From NCBI GenBank assembly GCA_037176885.1, contig JAWWNJ010000066.1, positions 62,001-126,000 on the forward strand: a DNA stretch of 64,000 nt, given 5' to 3'. A program made the position numbers and the translations under genes. The number at the start of each line of letters is the position of its first letter. Position 1 is the stretch's first letter. This document shows positions 10,608-22,965 of the stretch, piece after piece. The stretch comes from Favolaschia claudopus (taxonomy: Eukaryota > Basidiomycota > Agaricomycetes > Agaricales > Mycenaceae). A model generated the notes under the pieces. The model was not told the DNA's origin. It did no database searches and worked only from the letters and a program-made list of their open reading frames with translations.

Positions 10608-13600
10608 CTATACGGTCTCGCCGTGCGAAGCACTCATTTCGACTGGCAATTGACTGTAACCATAGTCATCTACTCGTCTCGGTCTGATCACGCCTCGGAT
10701 GTTACTCCATACATCATCGACGGTCGTTCGAGCAGTGTCAGAGACCATCGCAGTCCACCCAGCACTAGTGTCAGCGTCCGGACCTGGCATTACACTAGTT
10801 GCAGGGCGCCTCCACCACTTGAGCGTTAACGAGCTTGTCACGACACTGACACTTGAGAATGCCATTGCGGCGCCAGCTAGCATGGGGTGCAAGTAAAACC
10901 CGAAGGGTAGGAATATACCCATGGCGAGTGGAATTCCGAGCACATTGTAGATGCAAGCCCATACCAGGTTTCGTTTGATGACGCCAAAGATGCTGCGTGA
11001 TAGGTGCAGAGCAGCGACCACATCAAGAAGATCTCCGCGCATTAGAACAATATCTGCAGCCTCAATAGCGACAGATGTTCCAGACGCAAGAGCAATACCG
11101 ACAGTGGCGGCTACGAGAGCGGGAGAGTCGTTGATACCGTCGCCAACCTGAAACCAAGGTCAAGATAACAAAAGAATCAAAGGCAGGGGAACTCACCATC
11201 GCGACGCCTTCACCATGTTTCTCCATGAGCTCTGATACCATCGTGGCCTTGCCCTTCGGGCTCATGCCGGCCCAAACACCTTCAGGCGGGATACCAACCT
11301 GCTTGGCGATCGCAAGAGCAGTGGTTTTGCTGTCCCCAGTCATCATGTTCACTTCGATGCCCATCTTCTGTAGCGCACGAATAGCGTACTTGCTCGATGG
11401 CTTCGGGGCATCCGAGAGAGAGACAGCCAATATAGGAAGAGGTTGGGAAGAAGACATTCTGAGCATAGAGACGAAGATGACGGTGCGACCGAGCGTCGTT
11501 TCCTGGTGCTCGAATGTCGATAGATTTGAAGGGATATAACCGTCGTCGGACTGTGTGATGAAGCGCGCGTTGCCGATGAGAAGCGTGTATTTTGACCCGG
11601 CATGCGTGAGGACCGTTCGGACACCAGCTCCCGTGACACTCTCGAAGTTTTCGACGGTGGTGTCGGGAATTGAGGCCTGGCGCAGAGTGTCCTTTCCATA
11701 CGTCGCGACGGCGGTAGCTAGAGGATGTTCGGATTTAGCCTCCGCTGCAGTGACCATCGAAATGATGGCCATCCGCGTCGTCGAATCGTCCGCACAAAGA
11801 CCTTCTAGTGTCGCATTATCTGCCGTACCACCGCTTGAAGTCTGCGGGCCAGGAGCCCAGTGCAAACCCGCAACGCTCATCTTGCCCACGGTGATAGTGC
11901 CAGTTTTGTCGACGACGATGCGACGGATGTTCTTGCTTGCTTCAAGCGCCCTGCCTCCCTTGATAAGAATGCCATTCTTGGCGCCCATGCCCGTCCCGAC
12001 CATTATAGCCGTCGGTGTGCTGAGACCAAGCGCACAGGGACATGCTATGACGACGACACTGATGCACATCTGCACGCAAACCGCGAGTTTACTGGTACCG
12101 TGAGCAAGGAACATCTTTGGGAGGCTTTCGTCGCTAACGAATGTGGAGACGAGGAACCAGGCGATAAATGTAAGGCCCGCGAGAGAAACGACAGCGGGGA
12201 TGAAGTAGCCCGCAACCTTGTCAGCGAAAGCTTGGATGGGGGCCTTGGAAGTCTGCGCGTCCTCGACGAGCTTCACGATCTGGGACAGAGCCGTGTCTTT
12301 ACCTGCTCGTGTGACGACCATGTCGAAGGTGCCGCGGCCATTTAGAGTGCCCCCAATGACACTGTCTCCCGTCTGTTTGAGTACAGGGACAGGCTCGCCA
12401 GTGATAGCACTCTCGTCCACACTGGATGAGCCCTTGACGACATTCCCATCGGCCGGAATTTTGTCGCCGGGAACAATTTTGAGTGTGTCCCCGACCTCGA
12501 CTAATTGGGTGGCGATCTTCTTTTCCTGAGTGCAAGCTGGGGCGTCAGTATAGATTGTAGCCATGGAGGGTGCCAGGGCCATCAGGTCCGTCAGTGCTGC
12601 GCTCGTCTTCCCCTTGGCTTTGTTTTCAAGGTAACGTCCCATCGAAATAAACATAAGTAACATGGTGCTGGTGTCGAAGAAGAGTTCAGGTCGGTAGTTC
12701 GGTGTGGTGTTGAAGAGAGCGGCAAATAGTGCGATTAATGAATAGAAATAAGCCGCCGATGTTCCAAGCATGACGAGCACGTCCATGGTCGCCGCACGGT
12801 GCTTCAGGGCCTTGAAGGCACTGCGGTAGAAGTTTGCGCCAACCCAGAACTGAGCTGGGGTGGTGAGAAGGAAGATGAGGACATCGCCGAGGTAGATGGC
12901 ATTGACCAATTTGATTTGTAGGCAGCCTGCGACGCCAGGGATATGGGGACCGACCATGCCCAGGAGAAACACCGGGATGGCGAAAATCATGCTCCACATC
13001 AGCCGGGAGCGCCATAATAGGACTTCCTTTGTCCGCGTGAGCGACGCGATCTGCGTAGCGTCCCCATGATCTGCGAGCATGGCGTCGAAGCCCATGTCTT
13101 CGATCCGCTCGACCATTTCTCGAGGGCCAATGAGGCCGCGGTCGAATTGTACGGTAGCGCTGTTGGTCGCTAGAGATACGGCGACGGTGTTGATTCCGGG
13201 CACTGCAGATAACCCGGCCTCGACGGTCGATGTACACGACCCACAGGTCATGCCATAGATGCGGAGGGTGACTGTGTCGTTGCGCGTGACCGGGATGAGA
13301 GTAGCATCGAACCCAATATCCGATATTTCCTGTAAAAGATAGTTTGAGCCACACGCGTCGAGAGTACAGTCGTCAGTAGACGCACGCTGATGATTTTCTC
13401 AGGATTCCACGCTTCCGGATCGTACTCGACGACCCCGCGCTCAGCGAGTAGAGCGACCTTGACTGAACGTATGCCGGGCTGTTCCCGCAGCATCCCTTCA
13501 ATGGCCTGACGATGCGCTCAGCGGACATCTCAAAACAAAAGCCCGACGCGACGCACCTCCACGCAGGATCCACACGTCATGCCTTCTATCCGCAGGTCAC

Positions 13601-13742
13601 ATTTTTCCGAGGTGAGCGGAGTTTTGTCGTCCATGAGGGCGGCAGACTCGCTATCGTCAGACTCTGGTAGCTCGACACCCTTGGACCGGAAGGTCGCGCT
13701 GAGGGGGGTGCTTGCCCAGAGCTCACTAAGAAGCTTGGACAT
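10608..13742 (-). CDS. CCC2: Copper-transporting P1B-type ATPase, Ccc2-like
   Basis: Golgi copper pump loading cuproenzymes such as multicopper oxidases. The start at 13742 ([16 protein letters not shown]) leads into two N-terminal heavy-metal domains, each with MTCGSC; the first is split by an intron after SCVE, the second follows [10 protein letters not shown]. The body carries ITGEPVPV (actuator), the metal-gating CPC in [15 protein letters not shown], the phosphorylation motif [16 protein letters not shown], and [10 protein letters not shown] across an intron near 11150-11197. The last helices and a tail [16 protein letters not shown] end at 10608-10610. Introns are few compared with the neighbours. 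CPC with two CxxC domains excludes Zn/Cd pumps of other P1B groups fairly well. Confidence 0.93.
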
Positions 13743-14079
13743 GATAGATGCGCGCGGTATTTAATGGCAGCTGAGAGATGTAGATGGCAAACGAAGTCCA
13801 GGTCCGCAGGGAAAGGTCGGCTAAGGCGATGAGTAACACCCAATTAGTGGAAGCTGATTAAGGATGGTGAGAATCTCGGAGAGAAAGGGCTCAGAAAGCA
13901 GCGCCGGCGCAGGAAAAGGAAAAGGTTTGAGAGAGGTGGAGGGAAAGGTCAAGTGTGGTCAACTTGAAGGGCGTCTCCAGCAACCGATCGCACCGTCACT
14001 CCGCATAAATATTTTGCTTCATCTCAACGCTTTGATACGCGGCGAGGCATATAAATGCCTCACTCTATATTTAGGCATC
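13743..14079. other. Intergenic gap (copper ATPase promoter side)
   Basis: Lies between the 3' end of coatomer delta and the start of the copper ATPase, both on the - strand. It should hold the ATPase promoter. No motif recognised; a + strand frame starting in it is a shadow of coatomer delta. Confidence 0.5.
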
Positions 14080-16141
14080 CTACACTACAAAGTATCCATC
14101 CGCCGACACAACGGAGTCCACAGAGAACGCAGGTTCGTCCCCGTCCAGCAATTTCACGCTCCCAACCCCAACCCCGGCGAGACTCCCCTGCCAAACAGTG
14201 CATCAGTCATGGACGGAATACCGACAGGCCGACAGGAAACGCAACGTACCTGTCCGACGAACGCTACCCTAACTGGGAAGAACGTCTCCGGATCATCGCC
14301 TGCAACTGTAAACATCAACGAGCCTGTCCGAGTGGACTCTGTCGAATCATGTTCAGTCGCGTTCAAATGTTCAGTCTCAGGCACATCTCACCATCATCCG
14401 CGGAAACGAGAGGCGTGGACCAAAGCAGAGAATGCGAGTTGGGCTCCAGCGACCATTCGCCAGTGTGCGATGACACGGTCGGGTACGATCCCGCGCTGCG
14501 GAGGTGTAGTAGTCAGCACGGAAAAGCCGGGAGACGGAGGAAACAAATTTACGGCAGTGGAATGAAAATTTCCAGATCGTAAAGCGTTACACTGGTATTT
14601 TCAAGCTCGTATTCAATGCTGACTTCGCAAGTGCCGTCGTTTGAAGGGGTTGGCCAACAGTTGACTAAACCACATTCAGCCCGTTTACTTCCATGGATAA
14701 TATGAAACATACTTGACAGCGGAACGGCCCCTTCGTCGTTTCCTTTGTACCGCCACTTCAATACCGCCAGATTCTGGTTCAGAGGGAACGTCTTGGAAGC
14801 ATCACGCAGCTTGACTTCCTTTGCCTCCGTCCGGCCCGCCTTCATGTCGAACTTGGCTACCTGCGGATGTTGTTTAAACTGCAGACCAGCCGCAATCAAG
14901 TTCGACTCGTCCGGTGGCAAAAGAGTGAGAGAAATGCGTGTCTGCGAGGCGTCCGAGATGTGGAGATTCATGTCGCCCTTGACCTCAATGTCTTTCTCCA
15001 AACCACCATCACGGAGGAGGGAGCAGGTAATCTGCTCAGTAATGGCGATGTGAATGCTGGAAAGCCGATGAGAGAGCGCCAAACGATGCGATACGTAATA
15101 TGCACTGACCTCTCCTGCTCAACCTCGGGTAGATTGCCTCTAGCCTTGGTCGAGGCAGCTTTGGCGTCAGGGACAGGAGCTGAGGCGACAGAAGGTGTTG
15201 GCGGTTCTGAAGCAAGGCCAACGCCAGCCGACACATAGTCTCCACCAAGGGCATCAATTAACTCGGCTTGCTTCGTCTTCTTCGAGCCTAATTTCATGCC
15301 AGTACCCTTGAAGGCGGGAGGTCGGGGTGTCGGTGTGGCAGCGACAGGAGGGGTGGGCGGATTATAAGTGGTTGAAACAGGTGTGTATCCGGAAATCCCA
15401 CCGCCGCCGTAGGATGAGGAACCAAAGCCGGGGGATGCGCCAGCTGCCCGGCGTTGCTGTTCGCGCCGCTGCTGCTCGAGCTGCTTTGCGCGCCGTTTGA
15501 GCTCCTCTTTAGCCTCGGCTTCCTTATTCTGCAGACACGCCATCAGAATGAGTGCAAGAAGGGGAAAAATAGTTGCGGCGTACTTTAGCAATAATAATCG
15601 AAATCTTCTCTTCGTGGCTTTCCATTTCCAATACATTGCGCACTTGAACAAGACCCATAGCGCCCTCACGATAGCCGAGTCCAATAACTTCGTCAAAAGC
15701 ACCAAGCAGTTCGAATGCGCGAGAGGTGACCTCGCTCTCAGCTGCGCTTCGACACATATCGGAGACGACGCGCGCTAGTAGGTGCAGGGTATCAATGTCC
15801 TGAAGAATATTGGAGGCTTTGTTGGTGATGAGAAGAATGTAGAGATCCTCGAGCGGTTGGTAGACATAGCGAACATCTGGCGTCTCGATGAGGGTATGTT
15901 GTGTGCTGGACGGCGGAGGCATCAGCTTAGGGAAAGATGCCAGTAGAGATTCAATGCGCGTGCGGGTCATATCCAGAAATTGGCGAGAAACGACGGCTGA
16001 AGGTACCATATTAGTTGACGCGAATGAGAAGTAAATTATTCGATTACCTTTCCCGGCTTTTGTACATATCGAGGCAGCAAGAACGACCTAGCACAAAGTA
16101 CAGTATCAGCAGTGTTCAAAAATGAAAGAATGGCTTACCAT
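14080..16141 (-). CDS. RET2: Coatomer subunit delta (archain)
   Basis: Subunit of the COPI coat for Golgi-to-ER retrograde transport. The start ATG (16139-16141) forms a coding exon of just three bases, then an intron begins at once; the next exon gives VVLAASICTKAGK, then AVVSRQFLDMTRTRIESLL. The longin-like head is followed by a charged helix (EAKEELKRRAKQLEQQRREQ), a Gly/Pro linker with the lysine-rich GMKLGSKKTKQAE, and the mu-homology domain (SIHIAITEQITCSLLRDGG; DMNLHISDASQTRISLTLLP; WPTPSNDGTCEVSIEYELEN). Three short introns near the end join LPAGSYPTVSSHTGEWSLEP, SLMFTVAGDDPETFFPVRVA and SLAGVGVGSVKLL; stop at 14080-14082. All these join in frame. Confidence 0.93.
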
Positions 16142-16646
16142 TTTGAAAGCTCAACGTTGCGGACGTCGCCGACTTTTTGGTCGTGTCGTGTTGGCGTTGT
16201 TTGCCAACTACCCCATCATCCCGCGCACCTTGATTAGTCAGCATTCACTTCTTCACCACCGACCACAACCAGACACGTCTTTTTTGCTTCAATGTCCCTA
16301 ACGGGCGACGGATCACCGTTCCGTGGCGGTTTTAACCTCTCTCAAAACCTGTCCAGACCCTTTGTCTCGCTGATGTCGATAGTTCCTGTCTACCTCGTTT
16401 TCACCTCATGCCCTCCCTAAAAAAGAGGTCGGACGATTATCCAAGTGAACCCGAGCACGAACGGCGTATAGGATGTCATCGATCCCATCTTGCCTATTCT
16501 AAGCTTTCCCCGGCCCGTCTTTTCTTTGTCGCCCAATTTAGTCCGAACACGATGGAACAGAACCTAGAAAAGTTTCTTTTGACAGCGATTCGCCACGAGT
16601 TTTTCGTGCTTGCCACTTTCTTTGAACCACTGTGCAAGCGCTCGCA
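16142..16646. other. Divergent promoter region
   Basis: Lies between the starts of coatomer delta (-) and the secreted-protein gene (+). Both promoters should be here. I see no recognised element or extra gene. Confidence 0.5.
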
Positions 16647-17539
16647 ATGTACTTCAAGTTCCTTGCGTTTCTTGGGCTTGCCTTTCTGCTAGTGGACATT
16701 CATCCTTCACTCGCCAAAGAAACAAACGCCTCTCGTCTGAGACGCGGCCTGCCCCTTCTTCCGCCTAGATTTCTTTCACGTACTAAACGTGAAACAGGTG
16801 CGTAATCCGCAACCTCCTTGTCTACATCTCGATAACCAGGTGCATTATCAGCGACGACTAGCGCTCGACCATCTCACACCCCGCAGTCGTAGGTTGCTTT
16901 CGACAAAATGGCCTTGTCACCCATTCATCAGTGCTCAGACCATGGTCTCACCCGCGGCGGATTCAGATTTTCGCTGGCAATGCCAGCTCTCTGGGATTCA
17001 TTCAGGATTCAACCACAACGCAAGTCGTCTATCATATCTGTTCTGGATGCTTGACGCTGGCTCTAGGCTTGGCGTCAACCACGAGGCCGACCATGACCAA
17101 GATCTCCGTATAAAACTAATGAACAAGGAACCCTTCGATATAATATTCAAGACTCCCAATACACTCAGCGAACCCTTGAACTCCGGCATGTTGATACCAG
17201 CCCGGCCCGCCGCCAACTTACCTCGAGGTTCCCGTCGAACCGCCTCCTGGTCCGTTGATAAAAAAACGAACGAGCTCAAAGGTGATTGGCTTTCTCGTCT
17301 TCTTCGACGCCCGCTGATTCCGTCCGAAGCACTGTATACGCATCCGCACGGCAGCAATACCCCTACTATCGTACTGGACACTATTGGGAATACATTTCAC
17401 TTTGTGGAACACCCAGACACCAACACTCATAATTTCTTCCGCGACGATTCTCCGGTGATACTTGTTGTGAGCACATGTCCTTGCTGTCTTGTTTTTCCAG
17501 TCCGCTCACAATCCTTCGAAAGAAACTTTTTTTGGTTAA
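16647..17539 (+). CDS. Secreted protein of a basidiomycete family with an 'RRGLPLLPPR' head; function unknown
   Basis: The start MYFKFLAFLGLAFLLVDI is a clear signal peptide. The mature head reads ETNASRLRRGLPLLPPR with TKRETG at an intron donor, a pattern I know from many small secreted agaricomycete proteins. After the intron (ending about 16890) comes RIQIFAGNASSLGFIQDS, which fits the 'IQVRNxxxGxxLGFV' strand of the same family. EPFDIIFKTP and HGSNTPTIVLDTIGNTFHFV fit its later strands. A second intron near 17049-17070 is needed to pass stops. The C-terminal end is uncertain: an intron of only 34 nt (17467-17500) would give SAHNPSKETFFG and stop at 17537-17539, while reading through stays open to 17730. 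No enzymatic residues recognised. Confidence 0.5.
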
Positions 17540-18000
17540 AGAATGAGGGAGGACGCTCGAATGGACTTGGAACGTTGCTTAGGGACGCGTATGAACCTTT
17601 TGTAGATATTGGACCGTTTTATGGATCACTCTTGGCCGCACACTGCACGCGAAACCGGCACAGGCACGAAACAACCTCGCCTAAAATTACCGCAAATTTT
17701 CTTACCAAATTAGGAATGTTGCGGAACTGAAAACAAGTCACCCCTCCTAGAACCTCGGGGACAGGCATTCGCGAACCTGGCCAATCCGTATTGGCGTTGT
17801 ACGGGCGAGGTCGTTTTTGCTTTCGTCTGTTGGTGATCCTATCTGCTCCATCTATCTTATCGTGGTTCTCTCAATGTCCACTTGAGATATTCCCACCACC
17901 CGCCATTATTAGCTTGTTGGTGGGAAGAGACCATGGTCTGTGGTACAAAATCCTCCCACTCGAGGGAGTCGAGTCGTGTCCGCACCCCACTACCTCTACC
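17540..18000. other. Intergenic gap
   Basis: Spacer before the amino acid transporter. The frame of the transporter is open upstream of 18001 to an ATG at 17791, but that part looks non-coding in composition. If the secreted-protein gene reads through, its end falls at 17730. Confidence 0.4.
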
Positions 18001-20675
18001 ATGGACACCAAAGACCAGAAATCCGACGAAAAATCGTCTGCAGAAATAATCTCGACAAAGGAGACAACTATCGTCGATACCACCCCAGCCCCGGTCTCCT
18101 TTTCAACATATTTGCATTTCGCCAGGCTCCAAAGGCAGGAAGAGAGAGATACGCCTCTCCCACCGCCTCGAGGTCTCACCCGCTGGCTGCGAAATTTGTT
18201 GGGACGCAAGAAGTCCGAAGCAAACACTGATGCTGTTGATGCTCCTCCACAGCTTGAGAGTGCTCCCAGTCGCGCAATTCCGTTATCAGAAAAGGAGACG
18301 GCGTCAAGGGCTCTGAGATTGGCTTCGTGGTCGTCGGCTTTCTACCTTATTACGACTGACATCCTGGGCCCCTTCAATGCGCCATTCGCTATTTCTCAAG
18401 TGGGCTGGGTTCCAGGTTGGTATTATCTCTCTTCTTCGTTGCCAAGAATTTGTGGCTCATGGATTGCCCAGGCATCATCCTATACTACATCAGTAAGGCG
18501 ATCTTCCCTGCTCCTCGCCGTACTAATTCGTCGCCCTCGTGCAGTGGGAATCGTTGCACTGTATACCGGCCTTCTGTTGTGGCACTTGTTCGTCCGGCTC
18601 GATTCGTTGCGCTACGTGCGTCTCAATCTCAGTCTTTCATATAATTTGGTTCGGCGATTGATGATGATCTGCAAAGCCCATTCGCAGCTACGCAGATATT
18701 GTGGAGCGCATACTCGGCATGGGCGCTCGCCGTGTGTCCACAGTTCTTCAAAGCGTGCAGTTGATAGTTGTTGTTCGTGTCACATCTTTTTGTTTCCCAC
18801 CAAGCATCGACCCTCCTTGAAGGTTGGCATCATTTGTCTAGCAAATGCACAAGCCCTTGTGCAGATAGCAAAGCACCATGTATATATCAACCTTCCGTTC
18901 AGATACAGAGGAAAACCAACTGACAATGCAGATTTGCTTCTCGGTGGCTATTGTTATATGGGCTTTGCTCGGTATACACATCTGCTTCGCAATTCCAATA
19001 CCTAGTCTGATCGCGATTAGGAATGGTCCTTGGCCAAATACGCACCTTGAAAGTACGCAAACAAAAAAAAACAATCACAGAAATTCTTCAACTTTGTCTC
19101 AGAACTACGCTTCCCTCTCGAATATGGCAATCTGGTCAGAAATGAATGCGCATCTCATACTACTTCATGCCCCTCAAATAGTTTGACAGGTTGAACCTTC
19201 TCCTCATATTTTCTTCCATGGGATTCGTGGCACATAGTCCGCCGAATTTCGCTGCTGCCTTGTCTTCTCTCGGTGTTCCGGCAGGACCTGTCAAAACTCA
19301 ACTTTTTGCGAGCGTTCCGTTGTTCTCTCAGGTCGTATCGGTGGCCTTGTTAAGTTTATATACCCTCACTGATTGGTATCTCAGGTCAATGGTATCATGA
19401 ATATGGTGTACTGATGTCTTGCTCAACTGTTTTGACTCGAATTCATTGGGATTCTGCCAGTTATGCCTACGGGGGCTGTATGATTTTCCCCGAGATCATG
19501 GCGGAAATGAGACGTCCAATGGACTTCTGGAAAGGAATGGTGCGGAATCGACTTGTACCTACCCCAAAAAGGCAATTTTGATACCGCCTACAGATCGCTG
19601 CTCAAGCGTTAATCTTCTCGGCCTACGTACTCTACGGAGCATTTGTTTATGTATAAGGTTTCGCCTCTCTGTAACACCATGGTCTGATCAAGTGAAATAG
19701 TCTCAGCAGGGTCAATTTGTTTTGCCTTTAGCATATCAAGGTGTATCCCGCTATGCGTTGCAGACTTTCGGTGCGTCTCTCCATCTCACAAGTTCGCATT
19801 GTTGATATTACAGGTGTGTTTTCGAAGGCAATGTCATATCGCTGATCTCCGGTACGCTCTCTTTTCCCAGCTTATTGACGGATTATATTATGGACACACT
19901 GGCAGGTATCATCGCGGCTGGACTCTATGGAAACATCGGAATAAGTATGTTATTTGGTCGAGGACCCCAAAATGAATTCTCAACGCAGCCTACAGAGGTT
20001 GTCTACCACAACGTAATTGAAGACTGGTTCCACGGGCCCCCTGTCATGAGCTCAAAAGGAAGATACATTTGGTCGAGTACGGAGTGTGTTCATTGTCTAA
20101 CCCTTCGACTGAATGGTTACTTGATAGCGATGGTTTGCTCGTACTGGGCCTTAGGTACCATCTTTCCATTGCGTTAATCGAATAATCTCACTTTGGAACA
20201 GCCTTCATAGTTGGATCTGCAATCCCTCAAGTCCAGACAATCAACGGATTAATCGGAGCGGTTGCCATTATGCAGTTCACCTATACGTTTCCGCCCCTTC
20301 TTCACTTTGGCTTCGATGTAATCAACGATGCAATGGTGGCGGACTACGATCCAATAAATGGCCAGTACCGTCCCGTAGACACTTGGAAGCAGGGGTCCAG
20401 ATGGAGACGGGCAAGTACTCATCGGGGGCATTCGTCTCAGGCTGACTCCTCAATCAGGCTCTCTTCTCGGGACGATGGTACTTCAAGCTTTTCAACTTGG
20501 TGCTCTTCCTTGCCAGCATGTCGATGGCTGGGTTGGGTTAGGGTGTCAGTCCTCTAAACAAGATTTTGCGCTGATCATCTTTTCGACAGGCATGTGGGCC
20601 GCTGGAGAAAGCGCGAAGGCAACGTTCGCTATGTCTGGTGCAGCCACCTCATTTGGCTGCCGCGCTCCGGTTTAG
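18001..20675 (+). CDS. Transmembrane amino acid transporter (AAAP/Aa_trans family)
   Basis: Secondary amino acid transporter, likely at the plasma membrane. ATG at 18001 (MDTKDQKSDEKSSAEIIS) opens a long charged cytosolic head. The first helix region is RLASWSSAFYLITTDILGPF with NAPFAISQVGWVPG. I joined the following exons in frame: GIILYYIS, MGIVALYTGLLLWHLFVRLD, PIRSYADIVERILGMGARRV, GMVLGQIRTLKNYASLSN, then YGGCMIFPEIMAEMRRPMDF and YALQTF. Later exons give IIAAGLYGNIGI, VVYHNVIEDWFHGPPVMSSK and MQFTYTFPPLLHFGFDVIND. YLITTDILGP with PEIMAEMRRPMDFWK is the pattern of the fungal Aa_trans proteins annotated as neutral amino acid permeases. Stop at 20673-20675. Substrate cannot be told from the sequence. 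Confidence 0.8.
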
Positions 20676-20968
20676 TAGTAGTGCCAGAACACTTAAAGCT
20701 ACCCTTTATGTCTCTCGCGGATTCGAACTTGAATGAATACTGAAGTGCATCAACTAAAATGTTGTGATATGTGACTGGGTATACGCGACGATGTACACTG
20801 GGCTCTGTGCTCTATGTAAACAATCGATCCGGTTTTTACATGTCTGCGACCGGATTCCGTTTAGTGGAAAGCTTGGTACAAGACAACAAGTCATTTATTT
20901 CAATGATACAAATCCGACGTATACATATGAACCGGTCAAACCCAAGATACAATAACCCCCAAAGAAAT

Positions 20969-22581
20969 TTACACAGGCCAAGACGAGGCTCTAACAGCTT
21001 GAATCCAAGCCGCGGCAGCATTCGGCCACTAAACGTGATTTGGCAATTTGTTGGTTGAAGTTGTAAAGCGTCACTCACCTGCCAAGCCATCGCTCCGCCA
21101 TCTGTGCAAGAATCGGTGAGAGTCAGCTTTCAGAACAAAGTGCAACTCACTCCAGCCTTGGTTCTTCGCAGTCGCCAAGCAGCTAGCTAGAGTGCTGGTA
21201 GATATGAAGCCATTGTTAGCATCGCCCGTGGTCGCAGGCTTTCCGATGACAATCTTCGACAGTGGGACTCCACTAGCGGCGATTTGGAAGACGGCACTGT
21301 TGGGCCACGTCGAGGAGGAAGTCGTCAATAAATTCGCGCAGGTCGTGTACTCCGAAGCACCCTCTGGAATTGTCTTGAGGGTTGAGGCCAAGAAAAGAAT
21401 GACGACGCTCACGGTTGTAGAACTAAGTATAATGCCGATCAACACCTGTTGAACTCTTCGAGAGGAGAGAAAAGAGAACGTACTTGAATATTGTACCAGT
21501 CAATCAGATTGCCGACACTTTGATGGACTTTGAGATAGCCACCACCTCCCCATTTGTTGGGAGAGAACCTGAATTGAGATTGAGACAAAGCCAGTGCAAC
21601 ATGGCAATTAGTTTACCAAGGTGCCACGGCTAGATACTGTTGTCAGCTACGTTGGTGATCGGGGATAAACTGTAGACGCACGGGCATGAGTCAGGATATA
21701 TGTTCCTTGAGGCAGGATGGTTCGTATTTGCGTGGTGAAGCTGATGAGCCAAGCCTTGAACATTATAAGCGGAGCTTTATACTCGAATATACGGAAGGTC
21801 CACCTCGGCTTTCCCGTTTCCCGCATCGAAGGCGTTGAAATCCTGGTATGAAGTCAGTCGATGTCAGTAGATTTAGTGGATATTCACCTCATAATCGACG
21901 TCGATGCCATCCAGATTATATTGCTTCACCCAGTTGCCCATAGTATTCGCCTAAAAGTTAAAAAAGAAAACTGAGATTGGGGACCCCGGGGTGCACTTGA
22001 CTCAACTATTGCGATGGGATCCGCCCCAGTGGACGTGGGGACATCCGTGGATCCAAAAGCCGCAACCATTAATTTGATTCCTGCCGCAGCATACTCCGAT
22101 TTGATGGTCGCACGCTGAGCGTCAGTCAAACTCGTCCATTCAAAGGCCTGTAAACAATTAATTGAACTCGGCCCAATTCGAGAAACAGGCGATCGAACCT
22201 TATCCCAGGCTCCTTCAATTAGTAAGAACGAAAGAATGCTGGTCAGAACTTATGAGTTGAAGCTGAGTTCAAAAATTCAGGAAACAAACAAGACGTTGAA
22301 ACCCTGCGAAACCCACGCATCAGCTAACATAAAGTTTAGGATGAGAAAAAATTGCGGGCCTTGATAGAGGAGGCTGCCGGCGGTCCTGTGCTACCTGAGA
22401 CGAATTTGTCTCCATAGACCACGAAGTGCGGGGCCGCAGGAGTGGCCCGAGCCAGAATGTCGCGAGCTTGCTGGCTGAGACCGTCAAAAGCGGTTCCGTT
22501 GACGGGTGTAGACTTGACACAGAGAAAGCACAACGTAGACAGCACCGCAGCAAGGTGGGCGAAGCGCATTGCAACCATCAT
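20969..22581 (-). CDS. GH18 chitinase-like secreted glycoside hydrolase
   Basis: Probable endochitinase or related GH18 enzyme. The start chosen at 22581 (MMVAMRFAHLAAVLSTLCFL) gives a signal peptide. The body reads PHFVVYGDKFVSGSTGPP, GFNVF, ILSFLLIEGAWDK, WTSLTDAQRATIKSEYAAAG and IKLMVAAFGSTDVPTSTGAD. NWVKQYNLDGIDVDYE carries the GH18 motif DxxDxDxE with its catalytic glutamate at an exon end (about 21889-21950). Later exons give APVAPWFSPNKWGGGGYL, then PLSKIVIGKPATTGDAN, GGAMAWQ and finally WPNAAAAWIQAVRASSWPV; stop at 20969-20971. No carbohydrate-binding module is seen. The intron at 22304-22359 appears to use a GC donor. It ends about 300 bases from the transporter, tail to tail. Confidence 0.85.
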
Positions 22582-22965
22582 GAACTTGGCAGAAAGGTAG
22601 CTCCTACCACAACGGTGCATCTACATCGATATTTATACCGGTCAGAGAGCCAAGGTGTCCTCCAAGAAACCCTGGGGGGAGGATGCATATGGAATGCTAC
22701 ACAGCTGACTTGCACAAGAATATACGGGAGCACTAGGGGATGGTATCTCAGCATGATATTAGGCGAGTCTTCATCAAGATAAACAGAAGAGAAGTCAGCC
22801 GATAGATAGCAAGACGATAATAGGAACGGCCAGAGGCGGATACGACGTTTTCCAATGATTATCCGGAGAGCATGAAACCGAGCTTCCTCGCCTGAGTAGT
22901 CAGAGAGTTCGGCTTGCCTTATCAAGTAAAGAACTTGATTCTGAGAAAGCCGGAGATTGTGAAAG
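22582..22965. other. Promoter side of the GH18 gene
   Basis: Non-coding stretch between the GH18 start and the palindromic element. No gene recognised. Confidence 0.5.

Noticed and set aside
13864..14582. Long + strand open frames (233 and 175 codons)
   Set aside because: The opposite strand here carries the last four exons of coatomer delta, which join in frame to family-specific sequence.
18001..20675. Amino acid transporter as a broken gene
   Set aside because: I first saw apparent stops, but the ones I followed fall inside short introns with usable splice sites and the joined exons match the family.
22620..22925. Frames upstream of the GH18 start
   Set aside because: No signal or domain; the region is the GH18 promoter side.
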